From the NCBI GenBank assembly GCA_964546815.1, contig CAZJLR010000024.1, positions 1 to 64,000 of the forward strand: a stretch of 64,000 nt of DNA. The letters run 5' to 3'. The notes below the pieces were generated by a model. That model ran no database searches. It saw nothing but the letters and a program-made list of their open reading frames with translations, and was not told where the DNA came from. This DNA comes from JAIEPM01 sp964546815 (GTDB lineage: Bacteria > Cyanobacteriota > Vampirovibrionia > Obscuribacterales > Obscuribacteraceae). Positions 1-8,938 of this stretch are shown piece after piece. A program made the translations under genes and the position numbers. Each line of letters starts with the position of its first letter. Positions within the stretch are counted from its first letter, which is position 1.

Positions 1-2
1 CG

Positions 3-2000
3 AAGGTCGAAGAAGTTGCCGAAACAGTAGTTGCGGAGCCGGAAGCGAAGGTCGAAGAAGTTGCCGAAGCAGTAGTTGCAGAGCTGGAAGCGAAGGCCGA
101 AGAAGTTGCCGAAGCCGTAGTTGCGGAGCCGGAAGCGAAGGTCGAGGAAGTGGCCGAAGCCGTAGTTGCGGAGCCGGAAGCGAAGGTCGAAGAAGTTGCC
201 GAAACAGTAGTTGCGGAGCCGGAAGCGAAGACCGAGGACGTTGCCGAAACAGTAGTTGCGGAGCCGGAAGCGAAGGTCGAGGAAGTTGCCGAAGCCGTAG
301 TTGCGGAGCCGGAAGCGAAGGTCGAAGAAGTTGCCGAAACAGTAGTTGCGGAGTCGGAAGCGAAGACCGAGGACGTTGCCGAAGCTGTAGTTGCGGAGCC
401 GGAAGCGAAGGTCGAGGAAGTTGCCGAAGCCGTAGTTGCTGAGCCGGAAGCGAAGGTCGAGGAAGTTGCCGAAGCAGTAGTTGCGGAGCCGGAAGCGAAG
501 ACCGAGGAAGTGACCGAAGCAGCGGTTGCGGAGCCGGAAGCAGCTCCTGAAGAAAAACAAACTGCTGCTAAACCTGCTGGCAAAGACAAAGCCAGCAAGT
601 CCGCTGCACAGGCAGCAAAGGTTGCAAGTTCTTTAGATGACGATGACGACGAAGATTCATCTCGTCCGCAGAAGAAACTCTCTCTTCAAGCCACATTGGC
701 CAAGCTGGAAGAGCAGTCTGCCCGAGCCAACGTTCGTCTTGCAGAATTCAAAAAAGCTCATGAGCTTTCCTGCAATCAGGACAAGGCTGGCGTCCAGCAG
801 CAAATTGAAACCTACGAGAAATCTGTAAATGAAGCATTGTCTCAAGTTAGAGAGACAGTAATCAGCAAACTACAGCAGATTTCAGCTGAGTCAAAAGAGA
901 ATTTGCAAAAGCTTGTCGGCGACGGTCAAAAGCAAATCGAAGAGAGACTGCCCCACGCTCTTGCCGATCTTCAACAAATAGCCTCAGAGGCTGATTCGGC
1001 AGCAGTACTTGCCGACTTGCAGGGAGCCGCTAGCAAGTTTCAAGAGCAATGTCGCGAGCGCCTTGGAAATATGGAAAGCGAGCAGCAAAGACAACTTGCT
1101 GCAGCTGTTGATGAAGAAATGGGTCGCCTTGAAGGCTGGAAGAACGGTCAACTTAAGTCATTTATCGAATTGTTCGAGCAAATTTTGGCGCGTGTTGAGC
1201 AGCAAAGAATTTCCAGTTTAAGTGCACTGGAAAGCTGCGTGCATTCTTTGAGTGAAGAACTCCGCCGTCTTCAAGATTTCGATTTGCAGCGTCTTGCATT
1301 GCTCAATTCCGAATTGAGCAAAAACCTGGAGCAGGCATGCAAGCTAGCAGAGATGCGCCTCACGCGTCATTGCGATATGGCGCTAGCTGAGCAAATCTTG
1401 CCCCTGCTGGCTGAATGGAAAGGTTCATTAGCATTGAAGTCGCGCAAGCACAGGCTCGACATTCAAGAGTATCTTGAGGGACACTCGGAGTCGTCACTTG
1501 CAAATTTCGAGCCGGTGCTTTCGCTTGGCAAGGAAGCTGTAACGCTGATAGTTTCTAATGTTGGTGAACTTAAAGAGAAAATCGAAGATGTCGAAAAGGC
1601 ACAATTTGAGCAAAATCTGGCGAAGCTGAGCAAGCATTTTGACAAGAGTTTGGAAGAGCTGGCTGAGCACTTTAAGGAATTGCAGAGCAAAGAAAGTTCT
1701 GGTGCCGCAACGCAGGAATCGGACAGCATTCAGAAGGTTGATAAGGCTGGGGAAGCCAGTCTTAAGAAATTGGAAGACAGTTGTAATTCAACCGAAGCTG
1801 AATTGTCGAAGCAGTCTGAGAACTATGTGGCCTCCTGGGAGTCACGTTCAGAGACAATTTGTTCGGCAGCAATGACTGAAATGACCAGTGATGTGGAGTC
1901 GGTGAAAAATCACAGACGTGAGTCCCTGCGCAAATTGCAAGAAAAGTTAAACAAACTTACAAGCAATGTGCAAGCTCTGCAGGCGCAACTCATTCAATAG
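3..2000 (+). CDS. Repeat-bearing acidic coiled-coil protein, 5' end outside window
   Basis: The frame is open from the first bases to a TAG at 1998-2000, so 665 residues of the C-terminal part are visible and the true start lies upstream. A GTG at 150 is in frame but sits inside a repeat and has no ribosome binding site, so it is not the start. Residues 1-181 are twelve copies of a 15-residue unit (V-E-E-V-A-E-x-V-V-A-E-P-E-A-K). Then come an Ala/Lys-rich linker, a short Asp/Glu cluster near codon 216, and about 440 residues rich in Leu, Glu, Gln and Lys with heptad-like spacing, which I read as a long coiled coil. No catalytic motif, signal peptide or membrane segment is visible in the part present. 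Function is not recognised; a structural or scaffold role is only a guess. It lies 90 bp upstream of the PAS-REC-HPt gene on the same strand. Confidence 0.75.
   Translation, partial: KVEEVAETVVAEPEAKVEEVAEAVVAELEAKAEEVAEAVVAEPEAKVEEVAEAVVAEPEAKVEEVAETVVAEPEAKTEDVAETVVAEPEAKVEEVAEAVVAEPEAKVEEVAETVVAESEAKTEDVAEAVVAEPEAKVEEVAEAVVAEPEAKVEEVAEAVVAEPEAKTEEVTEAAVAEPEAAPEEKQTAAKPAGKDKASKSAAQAAKVASSLDDDDDEDSSRPQKKLSLQATLAKLEEQSARANVRLAEFKKAHELSCNQDKAGVQQQIETYEKSVNEALSQVRETVISKLQQISAESKENLQKLVGDGQKQIEERLPHALADLQQIASEADSAAVLADLQGAASKFQEQCRERLGNMESEQQRQLAAAVDEEMGRLEGWKNGQLKSFIELFEQILARVEQQRISSLSALESCVHSLSEELRRLQDFDLQRLALLNSELSKNLEQACKLAEMRLTRHCDMALAEQILPLLAEWKGSLALKSRKHRLDIQEYLEGHSESSLANFEPVLSLGKEAVTLIVSNVGELKEKIEDVEKAQFEQNLAKLSKHFDKSLEELAEHFKELQSKESSGAATQESDSIQKVDKAGEASLKKLEDSCNSTEAELSKQSENYVASWESRSETICSAAMTEMTSDVESVKNHRRESLRKLQEKLNKLTSNVQALQAQLIQ
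6..545 (+). repeat. Twelve tandem 45-bp in-frame repeats
   Basis: Units begin at 6, 51, 96, 141, 186, 231, 276, 321, 366, 411, 456 and 501. Each encodes 15 residues. Copies differ by a few bases, mostly at VEE/TED, AEA/AET and single third positions, and variants alternate in blocks, which suggests recent unit duplication. The last copy decays into the Ala/Lys linker. The array continues off the left edge, so copy number is a minimum. The period is a multiple of three and there are no spacers, so this is a protein repeat and not a CRISPR. Confidence 0.95.
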
Positions 2001-2090
2001 GACTATAATTAGCGTTACTGCAAATTTATCCGTTTCCACCGGCTAAAAAAGCGGGTACAAGTACCTTTAGGATGGTCACACGGTAAGGAT

Positions 2091-3623
2091 ATGTCAAGTA
2101 GCTGGGATATGCCCATAAAGAAGTTAGGCGATCAGATAGACGAGCTGCAGAAGTCGTTAGAAACGAACTCTCAGCTTGAGCAAGAGCAGATAAATGGTCT
2201 TGAGGTTGCAAGACAGAGACTGCGCATGTTAACCCAGGGGCCCGAAACGGCTGGGCTCACTGAGTTGCCCAGGCTGCTTCAGGCTGTGATGACGCAGAAA
2301 ACCATTGGCGTTATTATCCTTGCGCAAGACGGCAAAATCCTTTTGTTTAATGCCGTTGCCGACCGCATTTTTGGACACTCGCTTGCTGACGCGTCGAGTC
2401 AGGGTGTGCAAAGCGGCTGTCAGCTATTTTTAGAAGATAAAGTAACTCCGTACAACAATGGCAGCATGCCATGGAGTAAATCAGTTAAGGGCGAAGATGT
2501 GCCGCAAATGCAGCTCTTCGTCAAACGTCCTGATTTGCCGGAAGGAATGTGGATTTCTGTCACCTGCACCACACTAAAAGGTGCCGATGCCGGCGTGTCT
2601 GGTGCGGTGGTTTTGGTGCTCGATTTGACTGAGCACGTGATGATTGAAAAACAGCTTCAAGATCTTTGTAAGCAGCTAGAAAATCAAATAAGCAGCATCG
2701 AGACAGCCAGAGAAGAAATTAAGGCCCTTGCTGACAAGTTAGGCAAGAAGGGAGTTGATGCGTCAACATCAACTGGGGTTTTGTCCCCGCTTAGCCGCCC
2801 ACCGTCTCCTATTGCTCCAGCAGCCGCCGCAGTGCCTGAGACAAGCAGTCCAAAAATGGCGCTCGTCGTTGATGACATTCCAGTCAACCAAAAACTGCTG
2901 ATTATGCATCTTAAAAAGATGGGATTCCAGGTTGAGTCGGCTTTCAATGGAAAAGACGCCGTAACCATGGTTCAAAAGTTCGACTATTCGTTGATATTCA
3001 TGGACTGCGACATGCCAGTAATGAATGGCTACGAAGCCACAATTGCTATACGGCAGGAAGAACTGAAAACAGGAAAACACGTCCCGATTGTAGCCATGAC
3101 TTCCTATGACAGAGTTGGCGATCGTGAGCGTTGTCTTTCGGTTGGTATGGATGAATACTTAACCAAGGGTGTAACGCAAAAGCAATTGCAAGAAGTTGTG
3201 CAATGGTGCTTGAGCCGCGGAACTGGTGCTCAAGAAGCCGCAGAAAGCAGCGCCAAAGGAATTGAAGAAAAAGACCAGGGGCTGGACATCGACGAGCTCA
3301 TCAAAACATTCGGCAAGTACGAATTGGAAGAGATTCTCAAACTGTTCTTGATGTCTACAACTACGCTAACCAGTTGTTTGCAATTTGCCATAGAAGATCA
3401 TGATGTTGAGTCGGTAAGCCACTTTGCTTATTCACTGAAGGGTCCGTGCTCATCAATCGGATTGACTCAGATGGCTTTGCTTGCAGCCGACATTACAAAA
3501 TGCGGAGAAGACGGGCGTTGGGATGATGCGATGTCTTCTTATGTAAGACTGCGTCGCCTCTATGATTTGATTAAGAGTCAAATTGAAAAAGCTAGCGAAG
3601 AATTTCAATGGGTTTTGACTTGA
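2091..3623 (+). CDS. PAS-REC-HPt phosphorelay protein without kinase domain; HPt lacks His
   Basis: 510 residues; ATG preceded by AAGGAT. Residues about 1-50 are coiled coil, about 60-185 a PAS domain (I-L-A-Q-D-G-K-I-L-L-F-N), and about 190-225 a second coiled coil, followed by a Ser/Pro/Ala linker. A receiver domain (about 255-375) has the Asp pair at its start, the phospho-acceptor Asp305 in M-D-C-D-M-P and the conserved Lys. The C-terminal 100 residues fold as an HPt, but the motif H-x-L-K-G reads Y-S-L-K-G, with Tyr447 in place of the phosphorylated His (the nearest His is 444). There are no H, N or G boxes, so it must receive phosphate or act without it. A free HPt with an intact His follows 70 bp downstream, suggesting the two work together. 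No partner kinase is encoded immediately beside them on this strand. Confidence 0.85.
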   Translation: MSSSWDMPIKKLGDQIDELQKSLETNSQLEQEQINGLEVARQRLRMLTQGPETAGLTELPRLLQAVMTQKTIGVIILAQDGKILLFNAVADRIFGHSLADASSQGVQSGCQLFLEDKVTPYNNGSMPWSKSVKGEDVPQMQLFVKRPDLPEGMWISVTCTTLKGADAGVSGAVVLVLDLTEHVMIEKQLQDLCKQLENQISSIETAREEIKALADKLGKKGVDASTSTGVLSPLSRPPSPIAPAAAAVPETSSPKMALVVDDIPVNQKLLIMHLKKMGFQVESAFNGKDAVTMVQKFDYSLIFMDCDMPVMNGYEATIAIRQEELKTGKHVPIVAMTSYDRVGDRERCLSVGMDEYLTKGVTQKQLQEVVQWCLSRGTGAQEAAESSAKGIEEKDQGLDIDELIKTFGKYELEEILKLFLMSTTTLTSCLQFAIEDHDVESVSHFAYSLKGPCSSIGLTQMALLAADITKCGEDGRWDDAMSSYVRLRRLYDLIKSQIEKASEEFQWVLT

Positions 3624-3693
3624 CCCTTGAGTCTTGTTCGCCGATTTGTGCTGAAAACATTTGTGGTAAGAGTCTGTTTGAGGAGGATGAAAG

Positions 3694-4035
3694 GTGTCCA
3701 ACCCAGTTGCGGACATCAAGTCGCTTGAAGAGGAACTTGATGAAGAGTGCGCTCGTGAGTTGTCCGCTGCATTTCTTGAAGATTCAGCTACGTCTGTTTC
3801 CGGCATCGACGCCGCCATTGCAGCTCAAGATTTTAACGACTTAAAAGCTCATGCTCATGGTTTGAAAGGATGTTGCAGAACTATAAAAGCACCGCTTGCA
3901 GAACAGTTGTGCACAGATTTGGAAACAGCTGCAGTAAATCACGACTGGAATCAGGTTGCTTCGCTAAGACCGCAACTTGCGGCAGCTTATGAAGAGCTTT
4001 GTGCTTTCATTCATAGCTATCTTGGCACCAGCTGA
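3694..4035 (+). CDS. Free-standing HPt phosphotransfer protein
   Basis: 113 residues. The GTG start is fixed by AGGAGG eight bases upstream. The protein is a single HPt four-helix domain with the intact motif H-G-L-K-G, phospho-acceptor His55. It has no signal peptide or membrane segment, so it is cytoplasmic. It follows the PAS-REC-HPt gene, whose own HPt has lost its His, and is probably co-transcribed with it. A role carrying phosphate between a hybrid kinase and a response regulator follows from the family; the actual partners are unknown. The hybrid kinase at 8939-11788 and the receiver protein upstream are candidates. Confidence 0.85.
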   Translation: MSNPVADIKSLEEELDEECARELSAAFLEDSATSVSGIDAAIAAQDFNDLKAHAHGLKGCCRTIKAPLAEQLCTDLETAAVNHDWNQVASLRPQLAAAYEELCAFIHSYLGTS

Positions 4036-4102
4036 TTTTGGCTCGTCGCAAAATGCATCGTGATTGTGTGCGTATCGGTTTGAACACAAGGTGGATTTTG
4101 TT

Positions 4103-6391
4103 GTGAAAATCAAACCAGGCGCAGTGCTAAATGGTCGTTATGAAATTCTTGCAGAAATTGGCGAGGGCGGTTTTGCAACTGTATACAAAGGGCGAGATTT
4201 ACAGCTAAATAGAGAGCTGGCTATCAAAGTCGTAAAAACGTCTGGTCTGGGCGAGAGCATGGCTCGCTTTCAGCGCGAAGCAAAACTACTCGGTAGTCTT
4301 TCTCATAGAAACATTGTTTCGGTCTACTCTTTTGATTTATTGGATGATCAGACACCATTCATTGCAATGGAATATTTGCAAGGAAAAAGTCTCTTGCAAC
4401 TCATTGGGGAAAAAGGGGCTCTCGAGTTTGTTCAACTAAAATCTATCATGCTGCAAGTATGCGCCGCGCTTGCCTATGCGCATAAAGCTGGCGCTATTCA
4501 TCGTGACTTGAGTCCGGCAAATATCTTTTTGGTCGGAGATGATGCCGACCCGGTTGTGAAAATATTGGATTTTGGTCTTTCGAGAATTTTTGGAGAAACT
4601 GCTGGCGCCGCACTAACTACTACCGGCATGCTGGTTGGAAACCCGCCATATATGAGCCCGGAGCAAGCAAGAGGTACAAGTTTAGATCACAGTTCAGACA
4701 TTTATTCAATTGGCTGTGTTTTTTACGAGTGTTTTACTGGAAAGTGTGCTTTTGCTTCTGATTCACTTATAAGCGTACTGGCTCTTCAGCAAACTGAATA
4801 TCCGAAATTTCCTGAGAACCATTGGAAAAATTTGGAAGAGCAAGAATTGCTTAAGTCGATCCTTTTGCGTTGTTTGCAGAAAGAGCCGTCAAAAAGATTC
4901 CAGTCTTGCGATGCAATTATTCATGCACTTACCGAAGGTAATATGCCTGACGGCACGCCGATTGATAAAGATCTGCATCCATGGTCTAGTGGTGGAGGGA
5001 AGAATCGGAATAATACATCAAAGCAAAATGTCAAAATTGCAGTTGTAGGTGCTTTGCTTGTGCTTTGCCTTGTAGCAGCCATTTTCAAAGACAGGCTGTT
5101 TTCTTCTCTTATTTTTGTTGAGACCTCGTTGAATTTACCCTTTCTAGCTGGACTAGAGCAGTCACAGGCAGATTCATTCTTGCGCACACAGAATGTGGCA
5201 TCTGCCGCGGCTCTTTATCAACACGCCGGCAAGCTTTATTCAGATCAGCATGAGTCATACAAGTCTATTTCTTGCGGACTGAATTTTTCTGAGTGCTTGC
5301 TTCGACAGGGCAATAAGTCTGTTTTCAAAAACGAGATGCGCCGAATCTTGGCAGAAATCGCACCTATTCCTGATTCGAAAGAGAAGGCATTGCTTTTGTC
5401 CAGGTTTTGGCTGTTGTTAAAGGATGCGGTGGTTCTTAAAGGTGAAGAAGTTAGTTTTGTGCAATTGCAAGACAGCACGCTAAAGTTGATTTTGGCGTCC
5501 AAATATCGTGACAAAACAGAGTTGCGAAAATTCTTTGCTTCGTTTCTTGCCACCTTGCGGCCCTTCAGAGAAAACCGTGCTGTTATAGTCGAATCAATGA
5601 CTCGCGCTTGCATTCGCTTTCTTGGTAATGCACCGATTAATTTCAGTAATACCAATACGGCAATTATGGACAGTTTGGCTGCAGCGTGCCAAACAACATC
5701 ATTACAATCGTTGTATGTCGAACTGCAGCTTGCTCGTATAAGCGCAGCTGAATTTACCGGTGAAGAAATTTCACGAATACAATATCAGATGGCTTGCGAT
5801 ACTGATAATCCAGACAAGGCGCTCAAGCTGCTTCAACAGGCTAAACATGGTCCTGATACCAAAACGAAAGTCTATCTTCTGGCTACAGTCGAGGAAGCAA
5901 GGATCCTTCTGTACAAGAAGCATAGTTATCTTGCTGCGCTGAAAAGTTGTGTTGAAGGAATCGCAGGATCGCGAGGAGAGATTTATAACGAAAAGACTTT
6001 GTGTCCGTTGTATTCAATCAAAGTAGTTTGTTTGTATAAACTCGGGCGGCAAAAGGAAATGCTAGAGGCTAGTGGTCAAATGTTACAAGGTTTGTGGCAA
6101 GGAGGCGGCAAGGATGATTTGCCTATGGAGGCCTTAAATCGCCTGGTATCGGTGGAAGAACACCAGGAGGCATTGTTTACTTTTCAGAAAAACTGGTGTG
6201 CTTGTCTGCATAGCTTGATTATTACCAAACAAACCGCTCTTGCGAAGTCTGAGGTCATAAGGCTCACAACTGTTTTGAAAAAGAAAGACTATAGGTTTAA
6301 CCCACTTGTGGTCGACAACCTTCGTTCCGATTACGAGTCTTGTGATGATGCATCGCTTAAAGAGCTCATCAATCAGCTTATCCATGTTTGA
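4103..6391 (+). CDS. Membrane Ser/Thr protein kinase (Hanks type) with helical C-terminal half
   Basis: GTG at 4103 is chosen because AAGGTGG lies eight bases upstream and the kinase fold begins directly after it; a TTG at 4064 would add 13 unlikely residues. 762 residues. Kinase domain about 12-285: glycine loop G-E-G-G-F at 20-24, Lys42 in A-I-K, catalytic loop H-R-D-L-S-P-A-N at 133-140, D-F-G at 156 and Y-M-S-P-E-Q in the activation segment. The usual Lys of H-R-D-x-K-P is Ser, a variant found in other bacterial Hanks kinases, so activity is probably kept. One membrane helix lies around 310-332. The remaining 430 residues are helical and TPR-like, predicted outside the cytoplasm. The 3' end overlaps the phytochrome gene tail to tail by 14 bp. 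Substrates cannot be told. Confidence 0.85.
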   Translation: MKIKPGAVLNGRYEILAEIGEGGFATVYKGRDLQLNRELAIKVVKTSGLGESMARFQREAKLLGSLSHRNIVSVYSFDLLDDQTPFIAMEYLQGKSLLQLIGEKGALEFVQLKSIMLQVCAALAYAHKAGAIHRDLSPANIFLVGDDADPVVKILDFGLSRIFGETAGAALTTTGMLVGNPPYMSPEQARGTSLDHSSDIYSIGCVFYECFTGKCAFASDSLISVLALQQTEYPKFPENHWKNLEEQELLKSILLRCLQKEPSKRFQSCDAIIHALTEGNMPDGTPIDKDLHPWSSGGGKNRNNTSKQNVKIAVVGALLVLCLVAAIFKDRLFSSLIFVETSLNLPFLAGLEQSQADSFLRTQNVASAAALYQHAGKLYSDQHESYKSISCGLNFSECLLRQGNKSVFKNEMRRILAEIAPIPDSKEKALLLSRFWLLLKDAVVLKGEEVSFVQLQDSTLKLILASKYRDKTELRKFFASFLATLRPFRENRAVIVESMTRACIRFLGNAPINFSNTNTAIMDSLAAACQTTSLQSLYVELQLARISAAEFTGEEISRIQYQMACDTDNPDKALKLLQQAKHGPDTKTKVYLLATVEEARILLYKKHSYLAALKSCVEGIAGSRGEIYNEKTLCPLYSIKVVCLYKLGRQKEMLEASGQMLQGLWQGGGKDDLPMEALNRLVSVEEHQEALFTFQKNWCACLHSLIITKQTALAKSEVIRLTTVLKKKDYRFNPLVVDNLRSDYESCDDASLKELINQLIHV

Positions 6392-8711
6392 TGTTTTTTT
6401 TGAGCTTAAGCCAGAATGTGCTTCCTTTTTCTTGCTCACTGTCTAAACCGATTTCGCCGCCTTGAGCTTCGGCTAGTGCTTTGCAAATTGCTAGTCCCAG
6501 ACCTGTTCCACCCTTTACCGTTCTGTCTTCTGGCTCGACCTGGCTAAAGCGTTCAAAAATCTTTTGCCTGTAGGCTTCAGGTACACCTCTGCCGTAGTCT
6601 TTGACTTTTATGGTGATGTCTGAGTTTGATTCTTCTGCTGAAATTTCCACAATGCATGAAGGTTCTGAAAACTTTATTGCATTTGAAATCAGATTTACCA
6701 ATATCTGCAGAGAATATGTTTCATCGGCATATGCTGTAAGCTTTGTTGGACTATGAACAAATTGAATTTCTTTTTTCAAGGCATTAGTGGTTACAATTTC
6801 TAGAGCTTTTTTGATTAGTGTTTCTACTGGAAATTCAGTCATGCAAATCGGTCTACTCCCAGATTCGATAGAATCTAAATCTAAGAGTCCATTGATTAGT
6901 GAAATTAAGAACTCTGAGCTGCCCAGAGCCAATTCGATAAGTTCTTTGCTCTCAATAGGCGACTTATTGAAGCTGTCTGCTGCTAGCAAGGCGAGAGAAC
7001 CGTGGATTGATGTGAGAGGTGATCGAATATCATGACTTACTATCGAAAGAATTTCCGATTTGCGCTTTGAAGCTTCAATTGCGGCGTCTTTGTTTTTAAG
7101 CAGCTCTGCACTTAGCGACTCTAGTTGCAAGTTTAATTCAATTAGCTGTATTACTTGCTTTTGCAAACTCTCCGAGCGTGTTTTTTCGCTGACCGTTATG
7201 ACTCGGTCGAGAAGTTCGCCTCTCAGCTCCATAGCCACTTTTAGATCGCAATTAGTCCATGGAAGGGATTTTCCTCGCACTAGCTGCTTCCATTTTTCAA
7301 AGGATTTGCGCGGGTGAATTCTCAGGTTGTCGTCTATTTCGACGCTTTTGCTTGGTTCTCCAGCCCAGTAAATTTCTTGTATTTGTTCGGGTCTAAACCA
7401 GATAAGCCAGCGATTGCTTGCACTTGAAATTCTCATAGCAAGTACACCGCTAGCCATGTGTTTATAGCTTGCTGCTTCTGGAAATACATTTGAAATTGAA
7501 TCAGTATTGAAAAGCAAATTGTCGCTCATTGCGTTGAGCCATGCTAGAAGATTGCCTATTTCTTCAGTGCTTGGGCACAGTCCGCAGGACAAAATTTCGC
7601 TGTCTGAAATATAAGCCGCGCCGCGTGCTTTAACGAGGTCAAGAAGATAAGGATTGTCGATGATGCCTTTGCCTAGCTCTTCTGAATCGCTCAGAATCTT
7701 CAAAAAGTCTTTCTTGCTTTCTTGAAGACTTTGGAGGTTTTGGTAATTGTCTCTTTCGTTTAGTTCGTTGAGTTTGAGTGTTAGGATCTTCGCAAGAAAG
7801 TCGCAGCTGACCAGACTCTGGTAGCCTATGGTTTTTGGTTTAGAATGGTGACAGGCTATCAAACCCAGAAGTTCGTCTTTTAAGACCAATGAAAAAGACA
7901 TTGATGCTTTTACATTCATATTGCTCAAGTATTCGAGGTGTACTGGCGACATGCTTCTAAGCACAGAATGGCTCAAATCTAGCGGCTTCTGTGTAAGTGG
8001 ATTGCAAGCTGGGTGAATAGCTGAAGGTTGAGCATTTGCGTCAGCTAAGAGACGAAAATGATTTTTCTTGTACAGGAGTAACGCTTGTGGCGGTATGTCA
8101 GAGGCCGGAAAGCGCCTGTGCAAATATGATTCGGCGCCATCTGTTCGAGACTCGGCTACTACTGTGCCGTTTGATTCTGGATCAAACATATAAATCATAA
8201 CTCGGTCAAAACCGCTTAGCTCACGAATGTGCTGAGCTGCGGCCTGAAACAGTTCTTCTCTGTTGGAACAAGAAAGTGTTTTGGAAATTGAAGTGTAAGA
8301 CTCGCGAAAGAATTCTCTTTTGTCAATGAGTGAGTGATCTTGTGCTGGCAAAAATTCAAATATCAGTAAACCTTCTGAGTCGTGAACAAGAACGTCGAAT
8401 ACTTTTGTTTGCTGGTAGCTGTTAATCTTAATATTGAATATTTGCGGAAAGCCTTGTGGCGTTGAACTGTAGCTGCCTAGAATCTCTTTCAGCTGTTTTT
8501 CGCCAATTAGTTTTATGGCAGAGTGACCAACTAACTCACTAACACACAATCCAAAATGCGTTTCGACGTTGCCGCTGGCTTGGACTATTTCCAAGTTAGC
8601 GGGCATAATTGCGAGCAGAGCCCCATGCGCTTGAACAGCGCCTGGAATGTGTATTGGTTCTTCAGCACACTTAGAAAGGTCTGCTGGCTTGGAGTGCTTC
8701 GCGGGATTCAT
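6378..8711 (-). CDS. bphP: Bacteriophytochrome histidine kinase (PAS-GAF-PHY-HisKA-HATPase)
   Basis: Start taken at ATG 8711, with GGGAG six bases upstream; ATG 8762 would add 17 residues. 778 residues. The N-terminal extension carries Cys15 in D-L-S-K-C directly before E-E-P-I-H-I-P-G, the biliverdin-attachment position of bacteriophytochromes. The GAF domain has P-A-S-D-I-P-P-Q (Asp205) and A-C-H-H. The PHY domain keeps the tongue motifs W-F-R-P-E, W-A-G and P-R-K-S-F. The kinase core has H560 in S-H-D-I-R-S-P, an N box (N-L-I-S-N-A-I-K-F-S) and G boxes G-R-G and G-T-G-L-G-L. It has no membrane helix or fused receiver, so it should be a soluble red/far-red sensor kinase feeding a separate receiver. 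The hybrid kinase and the chemosensory operon lie downstream on the same strand. Confidence 0.93.
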   Translation of the reverse strand: MNPAKHSKPADLSKCAEEPIHIPGAVQAHGALLAIMPANLEIVQASGNVETHFGLCVSELVGHSAIKLIGEKQLKEILGSYSSTPQGFPQIFNIKINSYQQTKVFDVLVHDSEGLLIFEFLPAQDHSLIDKREFFRESYTSISKTLSCSNREELFQAAAQHIRELSGFDRVMIYMFDPESNGTVVAESRTDGAESYLHRRFPASDIPPQALLLYKKNHFRLLADANAQPSAIHPACNPLTQKPLDLSHSVLRSMSPVHLEYLSNMNVKASMSFSLVLKDELLGLIACHHSKPKTIGYQSLVSCDFLAKILTLKLNELNERDNYQNLQSLQESKKDFLKILSDSEELGKGIIDNPYLLDLVKARGAAYISDSEILSCGLCPSTEEIGNLLAWLNAMSDNLLFNTDSISNVFPEAASYKHMASGVLAMRISSASNRWLIWFRPEQIQEIYWAGEPSKSVEIDDNLRIHPRKSFEKWKQLVRGKSLPWTNCDLKVAMELRGELLDRVITVSEKTRSESLQKQVIQLIELNLQLESLSAELLKNKDAAIEASKRKSEILSIVSHDIRSPLTSIHGSLALLAADSFNKSPIESKELIELALGSSEFLISLINGLLDLDSIESGSRPICMTEFPVETLIKKALEIVTTNALKKEIQFVHSPTKLTAYADETYSLQILVNLISNAIKFSEPSCIVEISAEESNSDITIKVKDYGRGVPEAYRQKIFERFSQVEPEDRTVKGGTGLGLAICKALAEAQGGEIGLDSEQEKGSTFWLKLKKNIKHG

Positions 8712-8938
8712 ATGAGACTCCCAGTTCCCATTATTTATTATAACCTGCATTTTACAGTGCATATGTCCCTTTGGGGGGCATCTTTGTGATTTACAAGTTG
8801 ACTTATGTAGTTAGGATGAATTTTGTCAGCGAGCCGACCTTCTGTTTGACTGCTATTAGTGTTTCAGAACTGTTTTGTGCTGCTTGTCCACATATGTTTG
8901 AATTGAGCACTGGCGATAAGCGGCGCCATTTTGCTAAT

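Noticed and set aside
6..545. CRISPR array
   Set aside because: Units are directly adjacent, have no spacers and keep a coding frame.
150..2000. Gene start at GTG 150
   Set aside because: The frame is open to the left edge and the GTG is inside a repeat unit without a ribosome site.
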